DNA of 14,526 nucleotides from CALVZT01 sp964368755 (GTDB lineage: Bacteria; Bacillota; Clostridia; Christensenellales; UBA1242): the NCBI GenBank assembly GCA_964368755.1, contig CAYJCR010000016.1:1-14526 (forward strand), given 5' to 3'. Within the stretch, counting starts at the first letter, position 1, and every line of letters starts with the position of its first letter. A program made the position numbers and the translations under genes. This document shows positions 1 to 6,815 of this stretch, in pieces. Under the pieces are notes generated by a model, which had not been told where the DNA came from, did no database searches, and saw nothing but the letters and a program-made list of their open reading frames with translations.

Positions 1-15
1 CTAAAATATCAATTT

Positions 16-83
16 TTTAATGTTACGATTTTTGCCTCGCACAATCTTACCAAGGTGGTGCTCTACCCCTGAGCCACATTAGC
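16..83 (-). tRNA. tRNA-Thr(GGU), intact 5' half, degenerate 3' half
   Basis: Read on the minus strand from 83, the sequence gives a tRNA 5' acceptor strand (GCTAATG), TG, a D arm (GCTC/GAGC around AGGGGTA), the anticodon strand CCACC and the loop TTGGTAA with anticodon GGT (plus-strand 49-51), which is threonine. The 3' half is wrong: GATTG does not pair with CCACC, no TTC-type T loop is present, and the whole is several bases too short. Remnants remain, including GCGAG and a CATTA that pairs with TAATG of the acceptor, but the last two acceptor pairs and the CCA are missing. The consensus promoter upstream suggests a gene that is or was transcribed. The damage could be a real pseudogene, an insertion or recombination at the anticodon loop, or base errors near a contig end. 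The identity of the 5' half is fairly sure; function is doubtful. Confidence 0.6.
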
Positions 84-117
84 AGATATGCAATAGTTTT
101 TTTAGTCAACTGAGATT

Positions 118-145
118 ATTATATCAATTGCAGGACAATTGTCAA
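118..145 (-). promoter_or_regulatory. Promoter of the tRNA-Thr gene
   Basis: On the minus strand, TTGACA (plus 140-145) and TATAAT (plus 118-123) are separated by 16 bases, and the -10 box lies about 34 bases before the tRNA 5' end. Both boxes match sigma-A consensus exactly. The -35 box lies in the perfect palindrome GACAATTGTC (134-143). Confidence 0.7.
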
Positions 146-163
146 GGTTTTGTGATAAGTTGG

Positions 164-192
164 GCATAACTTATTTGCCCTCACAGTATAAT
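164..192 (+). promoter_or_regulatory. Candidate sporulation (sigma-E-like) promoter of yabP
   Basis: GCATAAC at 164-170 fits the loose sigma-E -35 pattern GHATA. After about 16 bases comes AGTATAAT (185-192), a partial match to the -10 pattern CATACAHT. There is a TATAAT at 187-192 but no sigma-A -35 box at the proper distance. In Bacillus subtilis the yabP operon is under sigma-E, which is why this reading is offered. The match is weak. Confidence 0.3.
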
Positions 193-212
193 GATAATAA
201 GGAGAATATATC

Positions 213-488
213 ATGGAAAACAATCAAAAAACTTTTGGCTCGAGCATTCTTACTCTCGACAATCGTTCGCTCTTATCCTTGAGTGGAGTCGAAAAAGTCT
301 TTGGTGCCAACGAAAACAAGGTGGTGTTGAAGGTAAGTGGCTCTGCCTTACAGATAATTGGACATACCCTCACTGTCGAAAAGCTAGACATAGACACCGG
401 CAATATCTTGGTGCGTGGCATTGTTGATGAGTTGAGATATACCAAGTCTCACACCAAAGAACCTTTGCTCAAGAGAATATTCAAATGA
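213..488 (+). CDS. yabP: Sporulation protein YabP
   Basis: This 91-residue protein fits the YabP family, small proteins needed for endospore formation and made in the mother cell. The family pattern is visible as an N-terminal SSILTLDNRSLLSLSGVEKV stretch (about residues 10-29), followed by alternating short strands through VVLKVSGSALQIIGHTLTVE and ending in LVRGIVDELRYT. There is no signal peptide or membrane segment. AAGGAG stands 8 bases before the ATG, and the next gene overlaps its stop as ATGA, so translation is probably coupled. The order YabP, YabQ, DivIC is the same as in Bacilli and Clostridia, which strongly supports the call. Confidence 0.88.
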   Translation: MENNQKTFGSSILTLDNRSLLSLSGVEKVFGANENKVVLKVSGSALQIIGHTLTVEKLDIDTGNILVRGIVDELRYTKSHTKEPLLKRIFK

Positions 489-952
489 CAGATTTGTCTC
501 AGTTGTACACAATCATTGTTGTTTGTTATTTTGGGGTGGCATTTGGTGTCATATCCGACGTGGGCAGGCTTGTCTACTGTTTGTGTGTTGGTAGTCAAAA
601 ATTGGCAAATACCACCGTTTGCGAGTCAAAAACAAGCAAAAATACACCAAAAACTCACAAAAAACCTTCGTGGAGGGCAATAAAAAGAGTTTTTGCTCGC
701 ACAGCAACGATCACACTACGATCAATATTGGACATTATCGTATGCGTGTCGGGCTTTGCATTGTTCACGTTGTCTCTGCACAAATGTAGTTATGGCGCCT
801 TTCGGCTATATTTTGTTGTGCTTTTCTTTGTAGGGTTTGCACTAGAAAAAGTTAGTGTTGGCTTTTTTGTTGCAAAAATTATCAGAAAACGATACAATGG
901 TATTGGGTGGAAGGGGCCTAAAGAATGTCAAAAGGAAAACTCAAGACAATAG
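485..952 (+). CDS. yabQ: Spore cortex/coat-associated membrane protein YabQ
   Basis: This is a 155-residue membrane protein. An N-terminal helix (about residues 7-31) has a GVISDVGR motif at its end, typical of YabQ. After it comes a hydrophilic, Lys/Thr-rich stretch (about 40-64) and then hydrophobic segments near 78-97 and 105-130, before a basic tail. YabQ is needed for proper spore cortex and coat assembly and is a membrane protein of the mother-cell side. The start overlaps the yabP stop (ATGA), and its 3' end overlaps divIC by 28 bases, so the three genes are one operon. Sequence conservation in this family is low, and the call rests on the motif, topology and position. Confidence 0.82.
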   Translation: MTDLSQLYTIIVVCYFGVAFGVISDVGRLVYCLCVGSQKLANTTVCESKTSKNTPKTHKKPSWRAIKRVFARTATITLRSILDIIVCVSGFALFTLSLHKCSYGAFRLYFVVLFFVGFALEKVSVGFFVAKIIRKRYNGIGWKGPKECQKENSRQ

Positions 953-1200
953 TTGTATCTATCACAATAGTTGCAATGCTTGCTATTGTAGGGATGGTAG
1001 TTGGACTAACATCTCAGTTTGTCACGCTCTCTTCACTCAAAAAACAAAACCGTGCCTTAGAGCAAGAGATTGCTCGTATACGAGAGTACACTCCTAGCGT
1101 AGAAGATGAGATTAGCTTCTTCTCCAACAAAGAGGCTCTCGAAGATTATTATCGCCAACAAGGATATTCGAAGAGTGGCGATACAATATTTGGAGAATAA
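925..1200 (+). CDS. divIC: Septum formation initiator, DivIC/FtsB family
   Basis: This 91-residue bitopic protein has a basic N-terminus (MSKGKLK), one membrane helix (about residues 8-29), a coiled coil of about three heptads (about 32-55, LKKQNRALEQEIARIREY) and a C-terminal domain with DEISFFSNKEALEDYYRQQG and GDTIF, the usual end of DivIC/FtsB proteins. DivIC works with FtsL and DivIB in the divisome, stabilising the septal synthase complex. AAGGGGC precedes the start inside the yabQ coding region. It is the last gene before a terminator; the S1-domain gene yabR that often follows in Bacilli is absent. The yabP-yabQ context favours divIC over ftsB as the name. Confidence 0.85.
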   Translation: MSKGKLKTIVVSITIVAMLAIVGMVVGLTSQFVTLSSLKKQNRALEQEIARIREYTPSVEDEISFFSNKEALEDYYRQQGYSKSGDTIFGE

Positions 1201-1206
1201 AAAAAT

Positions 1207-1236
1207 AGTCATCAGTTTAAGCTGATGACTTTTTTT
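1207..1236. terminator. Bidirectional intrinsic terminator between divIC and the aldehyde dehydrogenase
   Basis: A 9-bp stem, AGTCATCAG/CTGATGACT, has a 6-base loop. A T run follows on the plus strand, and an A run before the stem gives a U tail on the minus strand. It lies between two convergent genes and can serve both. Confidence 0.9.
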
Positions 1237-1244
1237 ATTACACA

Positions 1245-2606
1245 TTACTTTATTCCGAAAAACTTCTTGATGAAGTTCTCTTTTTTGCTACTATATGGAG
1301 GATACTTGATAGAGAGTTCTAGTTTGCCTTTTTTGAGTACACTCTTGGCATGGCTAAACACCTCAAAAGACTTTTTGCCATGATAACTACTCATTCCACT
1401 ATTGCCTACACCACCAAAAGGCAAGTTCTCTTCTGTAAGGTGCATAATAGTATCGTTGATACACCCTCCACCAAAGGAGCAGGTATTGATAACATACTCT
1501 GCGATATCCTTAGATTTGCCAAAGTAATACAATGCAAGTGGCTTCTCTTGTGCCACGATATCTTCAACTACTTGAGTAATGTCTTCAAACTCCATTATTG
1601 GCATAATAGGTCCAAAAATCTCTTCTTGCATTATAGCATCAGCTCTTGTTACATTGTCCATAATGGTTGGCTCGAGTAGCCTACCCGATACCTTGCCGCC
1701 ATATATGACTTTGTCTGACAACAAGCCTTGTAACCTTGCAATATGTTTGTCATTGATTATGTACGGGAAGTTAGGTGTTATCTTGCCATCGATATAATAA
1801 AACTTGTCGATATATTCCTTACATTTGTCTATAAACTGTGTCTTGATGTTCTTATGTACATAGAAATAATCCGGTGCGACACAAGTCTGTCCAGCATTGA
1901 GATATTTGCCCCAAACCGAACGCTTCGCAGCTAGGTCAATGTCACAGTCTTCGTCAATAATACAAGGAGATTTGCCACCAAGCTCTAGTACAGTAGGAGT
2001 AAGGTTAGTACTCATCTTCTCTAAAAGCAACTTGCCAACTCCGACTCCACCAGTGAAGAATGCAAAGTCAAAACGCTGGTCAAATAGTTCTGCGTTCTGC
2101 TCTCTTCCACCCATAACAACAGCAACGTAATTATCTTCAAATACAGACAATATTTTTTTGATAACAAGCGATACATTTGGACAGTAATTTGATGGTTTGA
2201 CAACTGCTGTATTGCCAGCCGCTATAGCCCCAACTAGTGGGCTAAGTGCAAGTTGGATAGGATAATTCCATGGAGCAACAATAAGGGCTACTCCATAAGG
2301 CTCCTGATAGATATATCCATGGCTAACAAGATTGACAAGAGAGGTCTTGACTTTCTTAGGTTTTGCCAAAAATCTTAGGTGCTTTAACATATAGTCTATC
2401 TCGCCTATAACCAATGCAACTTCTGTCGATATGACATCAAAAGAACATTTGTTATAATCGATCTTGAACGCATCTATCATCTCCTGCATATTGGAGACAA
2501 TCGATTGCTTGAGAAGCTTAAGCGCATTCTTCCTATAATCAATACCTTTGGTTACTCCAGATAAGAACAACTTCCTTTGTTCTTCTACTAGCTGTTTTGT
2601 TTCCAT
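1245..2606 (-). CDS. NAD(P)-dependent aldehyde dehydrogenase, class 3-like
   Basis: The protein oxidises aldehydes to carboxylic acids with NAD(P)+, in the cytosol. It has 453 residues, the length of the short ALDH3 type rather than the roughly 490-residue classical type. Visible landmarks are APWNYP (111-116, oxyanion Asn114), FTGG (184-187, cofactor loop), ELGGKSP with the general base Glu208, GQTC with the nucleophile Cys242, EEIFGP (328-333) and PFGGVGNSG near 396-404. The C-terminus carries the YPPY motif seen in ALDH3 proteins, plus a basic FIKKFF tail that could lie on a membrane. AGGTGAG precedes the ATG. It follows cysS on the same strand after a 57-base gap with only a weak terminator, and no convincing promoter is seen, so readthrough from marR-cysS is likely. 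The substrate is unknown. Confidence 0.93.
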   Translation of the reverse strand: METKQLVEEQRKLFLSGVTKGIDYRKNALKLLKQSIVSNMQEMIDAFKIDYNKCSFDVISTEVALVIGEIDYMLKHLRFLAKPKKVKTSLVNLVSHGYIYQEPYGVALIVAPWNYPIQLALSPLVGAIAAGNTAVVKPSNYCPNVSLVIKKILSVFEDNYVAVVMGGREQNAELFDQRFDFAFFTGGVGVGKLLLEKMSTNLTPTVLELGGKSPCIIDEDCDIDLAAKRSVWGKYLNAGQTCVAPDYFYVHKNIKTQFIDKCKEYIDKFYYIDGKITPNFPYIINDKHIARLQGLLSDKVIYGGKVSGRLLEPTIMDNVTRADAIMQEEIFGPIMPIMEFEDITQVVEDIVAQEKPLALYYFGKSKDIAEYVINTCSFGGGCINDTIMHLTEENLPFGGVGNSGMSSYHGKKSFEVFSHAKSVLKKGKLELSIKYPPYSSKKENFIKKFFGIK

Positions 2607-2630
2607 AACTCACCTCTTGCTTTTTTGTAA

Positions 2631-2656
2631 AATCGCCCGTTGTTGTCAACGAGCGA
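2631..2656 (-). terminator. Weak terminator or attenuating hairpin after cysS
   Basis: On the minus strand, CGCTCGTTG and CAACGGGCG form a 9-bp stem with one G-U pair and a 4-base loop. Only ATTTTAC follows, so the U tract is short and some readthrough into the aldehyde dehydrogenase is probable. Confidence 0.6.
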
Positions 2657-2663
2657 AAATGTG

Positions 2664-4085
2664 TTAAACTTTGATTATTTCGTATGAATCTTTGGCATCT
2701 TTGATCTCGTAGCCTTTCTCAGACAAACTCTTACGAAGAGCATCGGCCGTTGTCCAATCTTTGCTCTGCTTTGCTTGCCATCTTTGCCTTGCCATATCTT
2801 GTATGTCTTGTGGAATAGAGTCTACTGGTTTGCTCTCAACTTTTTTGAATACAAAGCCTAAGGCTTCTTCCCCAAGTTTGGTGACAATATAGTTGAGTTC
2901 TTTAAGTTTGCCCATATCATGTGAAGCAAGCTCTTTGGATATGAGCTTAGGCAATTTGACAAACTCTGCCATTGCAACAACTGAGTTAAAGTCATCGCTC
3001 ATAGCTTCTACAAAATTGTTATATAACTCTTTGTATTCGGCAGTCACAAGTTCTGTTGTGCAGTCTACTATCTCTCTCAAAGCACTGACGCTCTCAGATA
3101 TCTTATCGAACTGTTTACGAGCAAGCTCAAGGCCTTCTTCGTTGATATCTATTGGTGAACGGTAATGGAACTGTTGTATATAATATCTCACAGCCATAGG
3201 TCCATATTTGTCAAACAACCCATTGAGTGTCATTGAGTTGCCCAACGACTTACCCATCTTCTGACCATTGATTGTAACTAAGTTGTTATGCATAAAGAAA
3301 TTCATTGGTATATGCCCAAGAGCAACATCTGCCTGAGCACATTCGCACTCGTGATGAGGGAAGATATTGTCCAATCCGCCGCCGTGGATATCAAAATGCT
3401 CTCCAAGGAACTTCTCTCCAAGAGTTGTACATTCTATATGCCAACCTGGGCAACCAAGCCCCCAAGGAGAAGGCCACTTCATAAGTGTATCAGGGCTGAC
3501 ACTTTTCCACAACGCAAAGTCCTCTGGGTTGCGTTTGTCATCAGCGACTTCTATTCTTTCTCCACTTACAGTCTTGTCAATAGATCTATTGGACAATTGA
3601 CCATACTTAGAATACTTCCTTACATCAAAATATACGTTATTCTGATCTGTTACATACGCATAGCCCTTATCAAGAATGGTCTTAACAGTCTCTATCATAT
3701 CTGGAACAAATCCCGTTGCCCTACAAGATATGCTAGGCCTTAACACTCCTAGTGCATCCATACTCTTGAAGTACTCTACTTCATACTTGTATGCTATCTC
3801 ATAAGCATCAAGTTGTTCAAGCTTGGCTTGTCTTGCTATCTTGTCTTCACCACTATCTCCATCTCCTACAAGATGTCCAACATCGGTGATATTCTGTACA
3901 TACTTAACCTTATACCCAAGGAACTTAAAAAACCTGTGTATAGTATCAAAGTTGACATATGACTTTGCGTGTCCCAAGTGAGGCAAGCCATATACCGTAG
4001 GTCCACACACGTACATACCAACATGCCCAGGGGTTATAGGTACAAACTCTTCTTTCTTGCGAGTAAATGTATTATATATTTTCAT
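2664..4085 (-). CDS. cysS: Cysteine--tRNA ligase
   Basis: This class I aminoacyl-tRNA synthetase charges tRNA-Cys. Its 473 residues are the usual length. The HIGH box is HLGH (36-39). The zinc ligands appear as Cys27 (CGPTVYG), Cys219 (GWHIEC), His244 and Glu248 (FPHHECE). The second signature is KMGKS (276-280), with Gly in place of the usual first Ser of KMSKS, followed by LGN. A DALR-like helical domain follows, and then a C-terminal region (about 430-473) ending in the mixed charged segment typical of CysRS. AGGAG stands 8 bases before the ATG. The MarR gene lies only 25 bases upstream on the same strand with no terminator between, so they are probably co-transcribed. No T-box leader is present. 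Confidence 0.97.
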   Translation of the reverse strand: MKIYNTFTRKKEEFVPITPGHVGMYVCGPTVYGLPHLGHAKSYVNFDTIHRFFKFLGYKVKYVQNITDVGHLVGDGDSGEDKIARQAKLEQLDAYEIAYKYEVEYFKSMDALGVLRPSISCRATGFVPDMIETVKTILDKGYAYVTDQNNVYFDVRKYSKYGQLSNRSIDKTVSGERIEVADDKRNPEDFALWKSVSPDTLMKWPSPWGLGCPGWHIECTTLGEKFLGEHFDIHGGGLDNIFPHHECECAQADVALGHIPMNFFMHNNLVTINGQKMGKSLGNSMTLNGLFDKYGPMAVRYYIQQFHYRSPIDINEEGLELARKQFDKISESVSALREIVDCTTELVTAEYKELYNNFVEAMSDDFNSVVAMAEFVKLPKLISKELASHDMGKLKELNYIVTKLGEEALGFVFKKVESKPVDSIPQDIQDMARQRWQAKQSKDWTTADALRKSLSEKGYEIKDAKDSYEIIKV

Positions 4086-4110
4086 TATTATCTCCTATAT
4101 TACAGTATAA

Positions 4111-4524
4111 TCAAAACTTCTTCTGTAAAGTCTCGACTATATCACTTATTTGTTCTTCAAACTTCTTATTGTCCTTGCAACAGGCAATAGTGTTGTTCTG
4201 AATATAAGCAAGCTTCTCTTCGAGAGAGTTGGCTCCTTTGTCTGTAATAGTATAATATATGATACGCCTATCATTCTTGTCAGAAGTAGCAACAATATAC
4301 TTCTCCAACAAAAGTTGCTTGCAGATAAGTGCAAGATTGGACTTGGCTATATATAGTTTGTTAATAAGTATAGTTGGAGATACCTTATCATACTCCCCAA
4401 TCAAAAAAAGCACCTTATCCTTCTGAGTGAGTAAGGTCTTCTTAACCCCAGAAAAACCTTCGCAAGCATTCTGCGAAAGGATCTCGAGTTTGAGCATATT
4501 CTTTGCTAAATCGTTATTTGACAT
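4111..4524 (-). CDS. MarR family transcriptional regulator
   Basis: This 137-residue winged-helix regulator has a helix-turn-helix around residues 47-73 (KVSPTILINKLYIAKSNLA...) and the family wing motif DKNDRRIIYYTITDKG (82-97), followed by a C-terminal dimerisation helix. MarR proteins usually bind palindromic sites as dimers and release them on binding a ligand or on thiol oxidation. Cysteines are at 21, 68 and, adjacent to each other, at 115-116 in the C-terminal region. A GGAGAT site precedes the ATG. It is the first gene of a probable marR-cysS(-aldehyde dehydrogenase) transcript, and two palindromes overlap its promoter, suggesting autoregulation. Its ligand and wider targets cannot be told from sequence. 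Confidence 0.85.
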   Translation of the reverse strand: MSNNDLAKNMLKLEILSQNACEGFSGVKKTLLTQKDKVLFLIGEYDKVSPTILINKLYIAKSNLALICKQLLLEKYIVATSDKNDRRIIYYTITDKGANSLEEKLAYIQNNTIACCKDNKKFEEQISDIVETLQKKF

Positions 4525-4543
4525 TTTATCTCCACATATTTTA

Positions 4544-4567
4544 TGTTATTATTTTATAACAATTGTT
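4544..4567. promoter_or_regulatory. Candidate MarR operator: two overlapping palindromes
   Basis: TGTTAT and ATAACA (4544-4549 and 4556-4561) form an inverted repeat with a 6-base spacer. It overlaps the perfect palindrome AACAATTGTT (4558-4567). The first covers the -10 box of the marR promoter and the second lies in its spacer, which is where an autorepressor would bind. Confidence 0.45.
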
Positions 4568-4579
4568 TCAAAAATACAA
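4551..4579 (-). promoter_or_regulatory. Probable promoter of marR-cysS
   Basis: On the minus strand, TTGTAT (plus 4574-4579) and TAAAAT (plus 4551-4556) are 17 bases apart, about 27 bases before the MarR start codon. Each box has one mismatch or a few mismatches to sigma-A consensus. Confidence 0.5.
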
Positions 4580-4661
4580 CCATATAATACAAGTATTTGA
4601 AATTATATTTTTACCCACCCAAAGTTGTATTGTTAAATCGCTCAACTCTAGACTTGGGTAT

Positions 4662-4691
4662 AAAAAAACAAGGGCAACAGTGTCACCCTCG
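4662..4691 (-). terminator. Intrinsic terminator of hisS
   Basis: On the minus strand, CGAGGGTGAC and GTTGCCCTTG pair over 10 positions, with three G-U pairs and a 3-base loop, and are followed by seven T. It begins 9 bases after the hisS stop codon. Confidence 0.88.
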
Positions 4692-4700
4692 CTATAACTA

Positions 4701-5996
4701 TTACTTAAGTGGTTGAGATATACAAGTTAGCTCTATTGTCTGTTGAGTATGAGCTTGCATATCTTTGAGGGTAACTGTATTATTAATAACTTCTTCTTCG
4801 CCAACAATCGCTACATATGGCACTTCTTGACGGTTGGCATAGTTAAGTTTGTTCTTAAACTTCTTGTCTTCGAGATATACTTCACAGTTTATGTTATTGT
4901 CTCGAATGGCTTTGGCTACTTTGAGAGCATATTCCATCTCGTTACTAGTCATAGGAACAACAAGGACTTTTGTCAAAGGCTCTGCTTGTTGAAGTTTGCC
5001 AATCTCGCCTAGCACATAAAATAATCTTGTAAGCCCTATACTTATGCCGACACCTGGATATTTCTTAGTAGTGTAATAACCTGCCAAGTTGTCATATCTT
5101 CCACCTGAGCAAACACTTCCTACATTCTCATTGCCTATCAAGAAAGTCTCATAAACCGTACCTGTATAATAATCAAGTCCACGAGCAATCTTATAATCAA
5201 TGCTTATAAAGTTGTCATCTCCACCTAACACTCCGGCATACTCAACCACTTCACTCAACTCTTGAAGCCCAAGGTTGTATTCTTCATTGTCTATACCAAG
5301 AGCCTTTGCCTTAGCAAGTTTGGTACGATTGTCTCCTTGTATTGATATAAAAGCAACTAATGCATCTATTGTCTTTGTATCGAGTTTTGTATCAGCAAGG
5401 CACTCTCTTACCCCCGACTCGCCTATCTTATCTATCTTGTCGATGATACGCATAACATCGGCTTTGTTGTCAATATTATAATAAGCAAAAAGCCCATTAA
5501 GAATCTTCCTGTTGTTGATCTTGATAATGAATTTGAGTCCAAGTCTGTCAAATATGTCTTTGATGATGCAAGGTATCTCTGCATCGTATACGTTGGACAA
5601 TTCTCCATCGCCAAGAACGTCAAGGTCACATTGATAAAACTCTCTGTATCTTCCTCTTTGAGCCTTCTCTCCACGGTACACCTTGCCTATCTGATATCTT
5701 CGGAATGGGAATACAAGTTGCCCTTGATTCATAGCAACATACTTCGCAAGTGGAACAGTCAAGTCAAATCTTAGACAAAGATTGTTGTCACCTTTTTGGA
5801 ATTGATAAATCTGCTTCTCAGTTTCTCCACCAGCCTTAGCAAGTAGGATATCTGCACCCTCTATAATAGGAGTGTCAAGTGGCAAAAAGCCATAGCGCTC
5901 ATAAGTGCTACGGATAGTGTCATATATCTTGTTGAATTGCACTTGATTCTTTGGCAACAATTCCATAAATCCTGGCAATGTATATGGTGTAATCAT
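4701..5996 (-). CDS. hisS: Histidine--tRNA ligase
   Basis: This class II synthetase charges tRNA-His. It has 431 residues, normal for the family. Visible parts are the motif 1 region GFLPLDTPIIEGADIL (36-51), RFDLTVPLAKY (76-86), motif 2 with YRGE (107-110) and GRYREFYQCDLD (115-126), the histidine-binding ARGLDYYTG (271-279), GGRYDNL (298-304), and motif 3 GVGISIGLTRL (315-325). The anticodon-binding domain covers about 340-431. The PGFMELLP start and GRYREFYQCD form differ from the Escherichia coli type and resemble a second bacterial HisRS branch; that is an impression, not an alignment. AGGAGAAGG precedes the ATG. It is its own unit, with a promoter about 20 bases upstream and a terminator after it, and has no T-box leader. 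Confidence 0.97.
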   Translation of the reverse strand: MITPYTLPGFMELLPKNQVQFNKIYDTIRSTYERYGFLPLDTPIIEGADILLAKAGGETEKQIYQFQKGDNNLCLRFDLTVPLAKYVAMNQGQLVFPFRRYQIGKVYRGEKAQRGRYREFYQCDLDVLGDGELSNVYDAEIPCIIKDIFDRLGLKFIIKINNRKILNGLFAYYNIDNKADVMRIIDKIDKIGESGVRECLADTKLDTKTIDALVAFISIQGDNRTKLAKAKALGIDNEEYNLGLQELSEVVEYAGVLGGDDNFISIDYKIARGLDYYTGTVYETFLIGNENVGSVCSGGRYDNLAGYYTTKKYPGVGISIGLTRLFYVLGEIGKLQQAEPLTKVLVVPMTSNEMEYALKVAKAIRDNNINCEVYLEDKKFKNKLNYANRQEVPYVAIVGEEEVINNTVTLKDMQAHTQQTIELTCISQPLK

Positions 5997-6017
5997 GATC
6001 CTTCTCCTGATAAAATC

Positions 6018-6047
6018 AGTTTAGCATTGACATATAGTCCAAGTCAA
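6018..6047 (-). promoter_or_regulatory. Probable promoter of hisS
   Basis: On the minus strand, TTGACT (plus 6042-6047) and TAAACT (plus 6018-6023) are 18 bases apart. A short inverted repeat, CTGAT-AAA-ATCAG (6007-6019), lies between the -10 box and the ribosome site and might act on initiation. The leader is too short for a T-box. Confidence 0.5.
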
Positions 6048-6083
6048 ACAAAAAGCCCCCAAAATCATTTTTTGGTAGGCTTT
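6045..6083 (-). terminator. Intrinsic terminator of the HAD-like gene
   Basis: On the minus strand, AAAGCC pairs with GGCTTT and the inner CCAAAA with TTTTGG, with a small internal loop, followed by a T run. It starts just after the stop codon at 6096. Confidence 0.75.
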
Positions 6084-6095
6084 AATAAACAAATA

Positions 6096-6725
6096 TTATT
6101 GTTCTTGCGACAAAGACTTGCTTGCTGCTATCATTGCATTACCAATACCTTGGAAGTTACTATAACGAGATTTGAATATTGGTTTGCTCTCGCAATAATC
6201 AAGCGAGCTCTCCTTAATATCTCCATTGGCTGGTGCTACAAATATTTTCTTCGAGTCTCCAACATCAGCGTCCATCATAGGAAGATCTTTTGACCTAATA
6301 TCTCCACCCATAATATACAATGGCACTTCTTCTTTGGGCAACAAAGATATCATATTCTCAACACCACGTTTTTTGTCCATACCATAATCACTATCAACAA
6401 ACACCGGATTGCCATTACCTACCCTATATATCTCTTGGTGGTTCTGGCAAACAATGTATTTGAACAAGTCTGGGAAGCCATGCTTCTCTGCAACAATATT
6501 ATACATCTCAACGGCATCATATATGCTGTCATACGTCGTACCTGTAACAATGAAAACTTCTGCCGTGGCATTGAACTGTTTTTGCAATCTCTCAAGAGCA
6601 GTAAAAATCACTGGCCTTGATACCAAAGGGTTATAATCTGAATATCCCCATTCATCATCTCCAAAGCCTGCTACCATGTTATCAAAAGTACCATTCCAAT
6701 CAAGGAAAACTCTTATTTTGCTCAT
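6096..6725 (-). CDS. HAD-like protein with altered DxN catalytic motif, substrate unknown
   Basis: The 209-residue cytosolic protein has the layout of a HAD hydrolase. Motif I is FLDWNGT with Asp9 as putative nucleophile, motif II VTGTT with Thr61, a lysine pair K118-K119 fits motif III, and GGDIRSKD with Asp141 and Asp147 resembles motif IV. In ordinary HAD phosphatases the residue two after the nucleophile is Asp, the acid/base; here it is Asn11. Catalysis may therefore be slow, different or lost. The start is fixed because Asp9 needs the short strand before it, yet no ribosome site precedes the ATG; a consensus promoter ends 6 bases before it, so the message is probably leaderless. It is a single-gene unit between hisS and the LURP-one-like gene. 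No specific family was recognised. Confidence 0.75.
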   Translation of the reverse strand: MSKIRVFLDWNGTFDNMVAGFGDDEWGYSDYNPLVSRPVIFTALERLQKQFNATAEVFIVTGTTYDSIYDAVEMYNIVAEKHGFPDLFKYIVCQNHQEIYRVGNGNPVFVDSDYGMDKKRGVENMISLLPKEEVPLYIMGGDIRSKDLPMMDADVGDSKKIFVAPANGDIKESSLDYCESKPIFKSRYSNFQGIGNAMIAASKSLSQEQ

Positions 6726-6731
6726 ATTTAT

Positions 6732-6761
6732 ATTATATCAAATATATGTACACATTGTCAA
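6732..6761 (-). promoter_or_regulatory. Consensus promoter, probably giving a leaderless mRNA
   Basis: On the minus strand, TTGACA (plus 6756-6761) and TATAAT (plus 6732-6737) are 18 bases apart and both match consensus perfectly. Only ATAAAT separates the -10 box from the ATG, so transcription should begin at or within a base or two of the start codon. Confidence 0.8.
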
Positions 6762-6775
6762 TATGGAGCAAAGCA

Positions 6776-6799
6776 TAAAAAACAGCCCCTCAGGGCTGT
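6776..6799 (-). terminator. Intrinsic terminator of the LURP-one-like gene
   Basis: On the minus strand, ACAGCCC and GGGCTGT form a 7-bp stem with loop TGAG, followed by six T. It lies just upstream of the promoter of the HAD-like gene and insulates the two. Confidence 0.9.
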
Positions 6800-6815
6800 C
6801 AAAGTCTAAGTTATC

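Noticed and set aside
1..48. Group I intron interrupting the tRNA-Thr anticodon loop
   Set aside because: Only about 45 bases lie beyond the anticodon loop and they hold tRNA-like remnants instead of recognisable intron core elements. It cannot be supported here.
2607..2663. Separate promoter for the aldehyde dehydrogenase (TTGACA inside the hairpin)
   Set aside because: A TTGACA exists on the minus strand, but no acceptable -10 box lies 15-19 bases downstream.
5997..6095. T-box or other riboswitch before hisS
   Set aside because: The probable promoter leaves a leader of only about 15-20 bases. The 25-base marR-cysS gap is also too short for a T-box.
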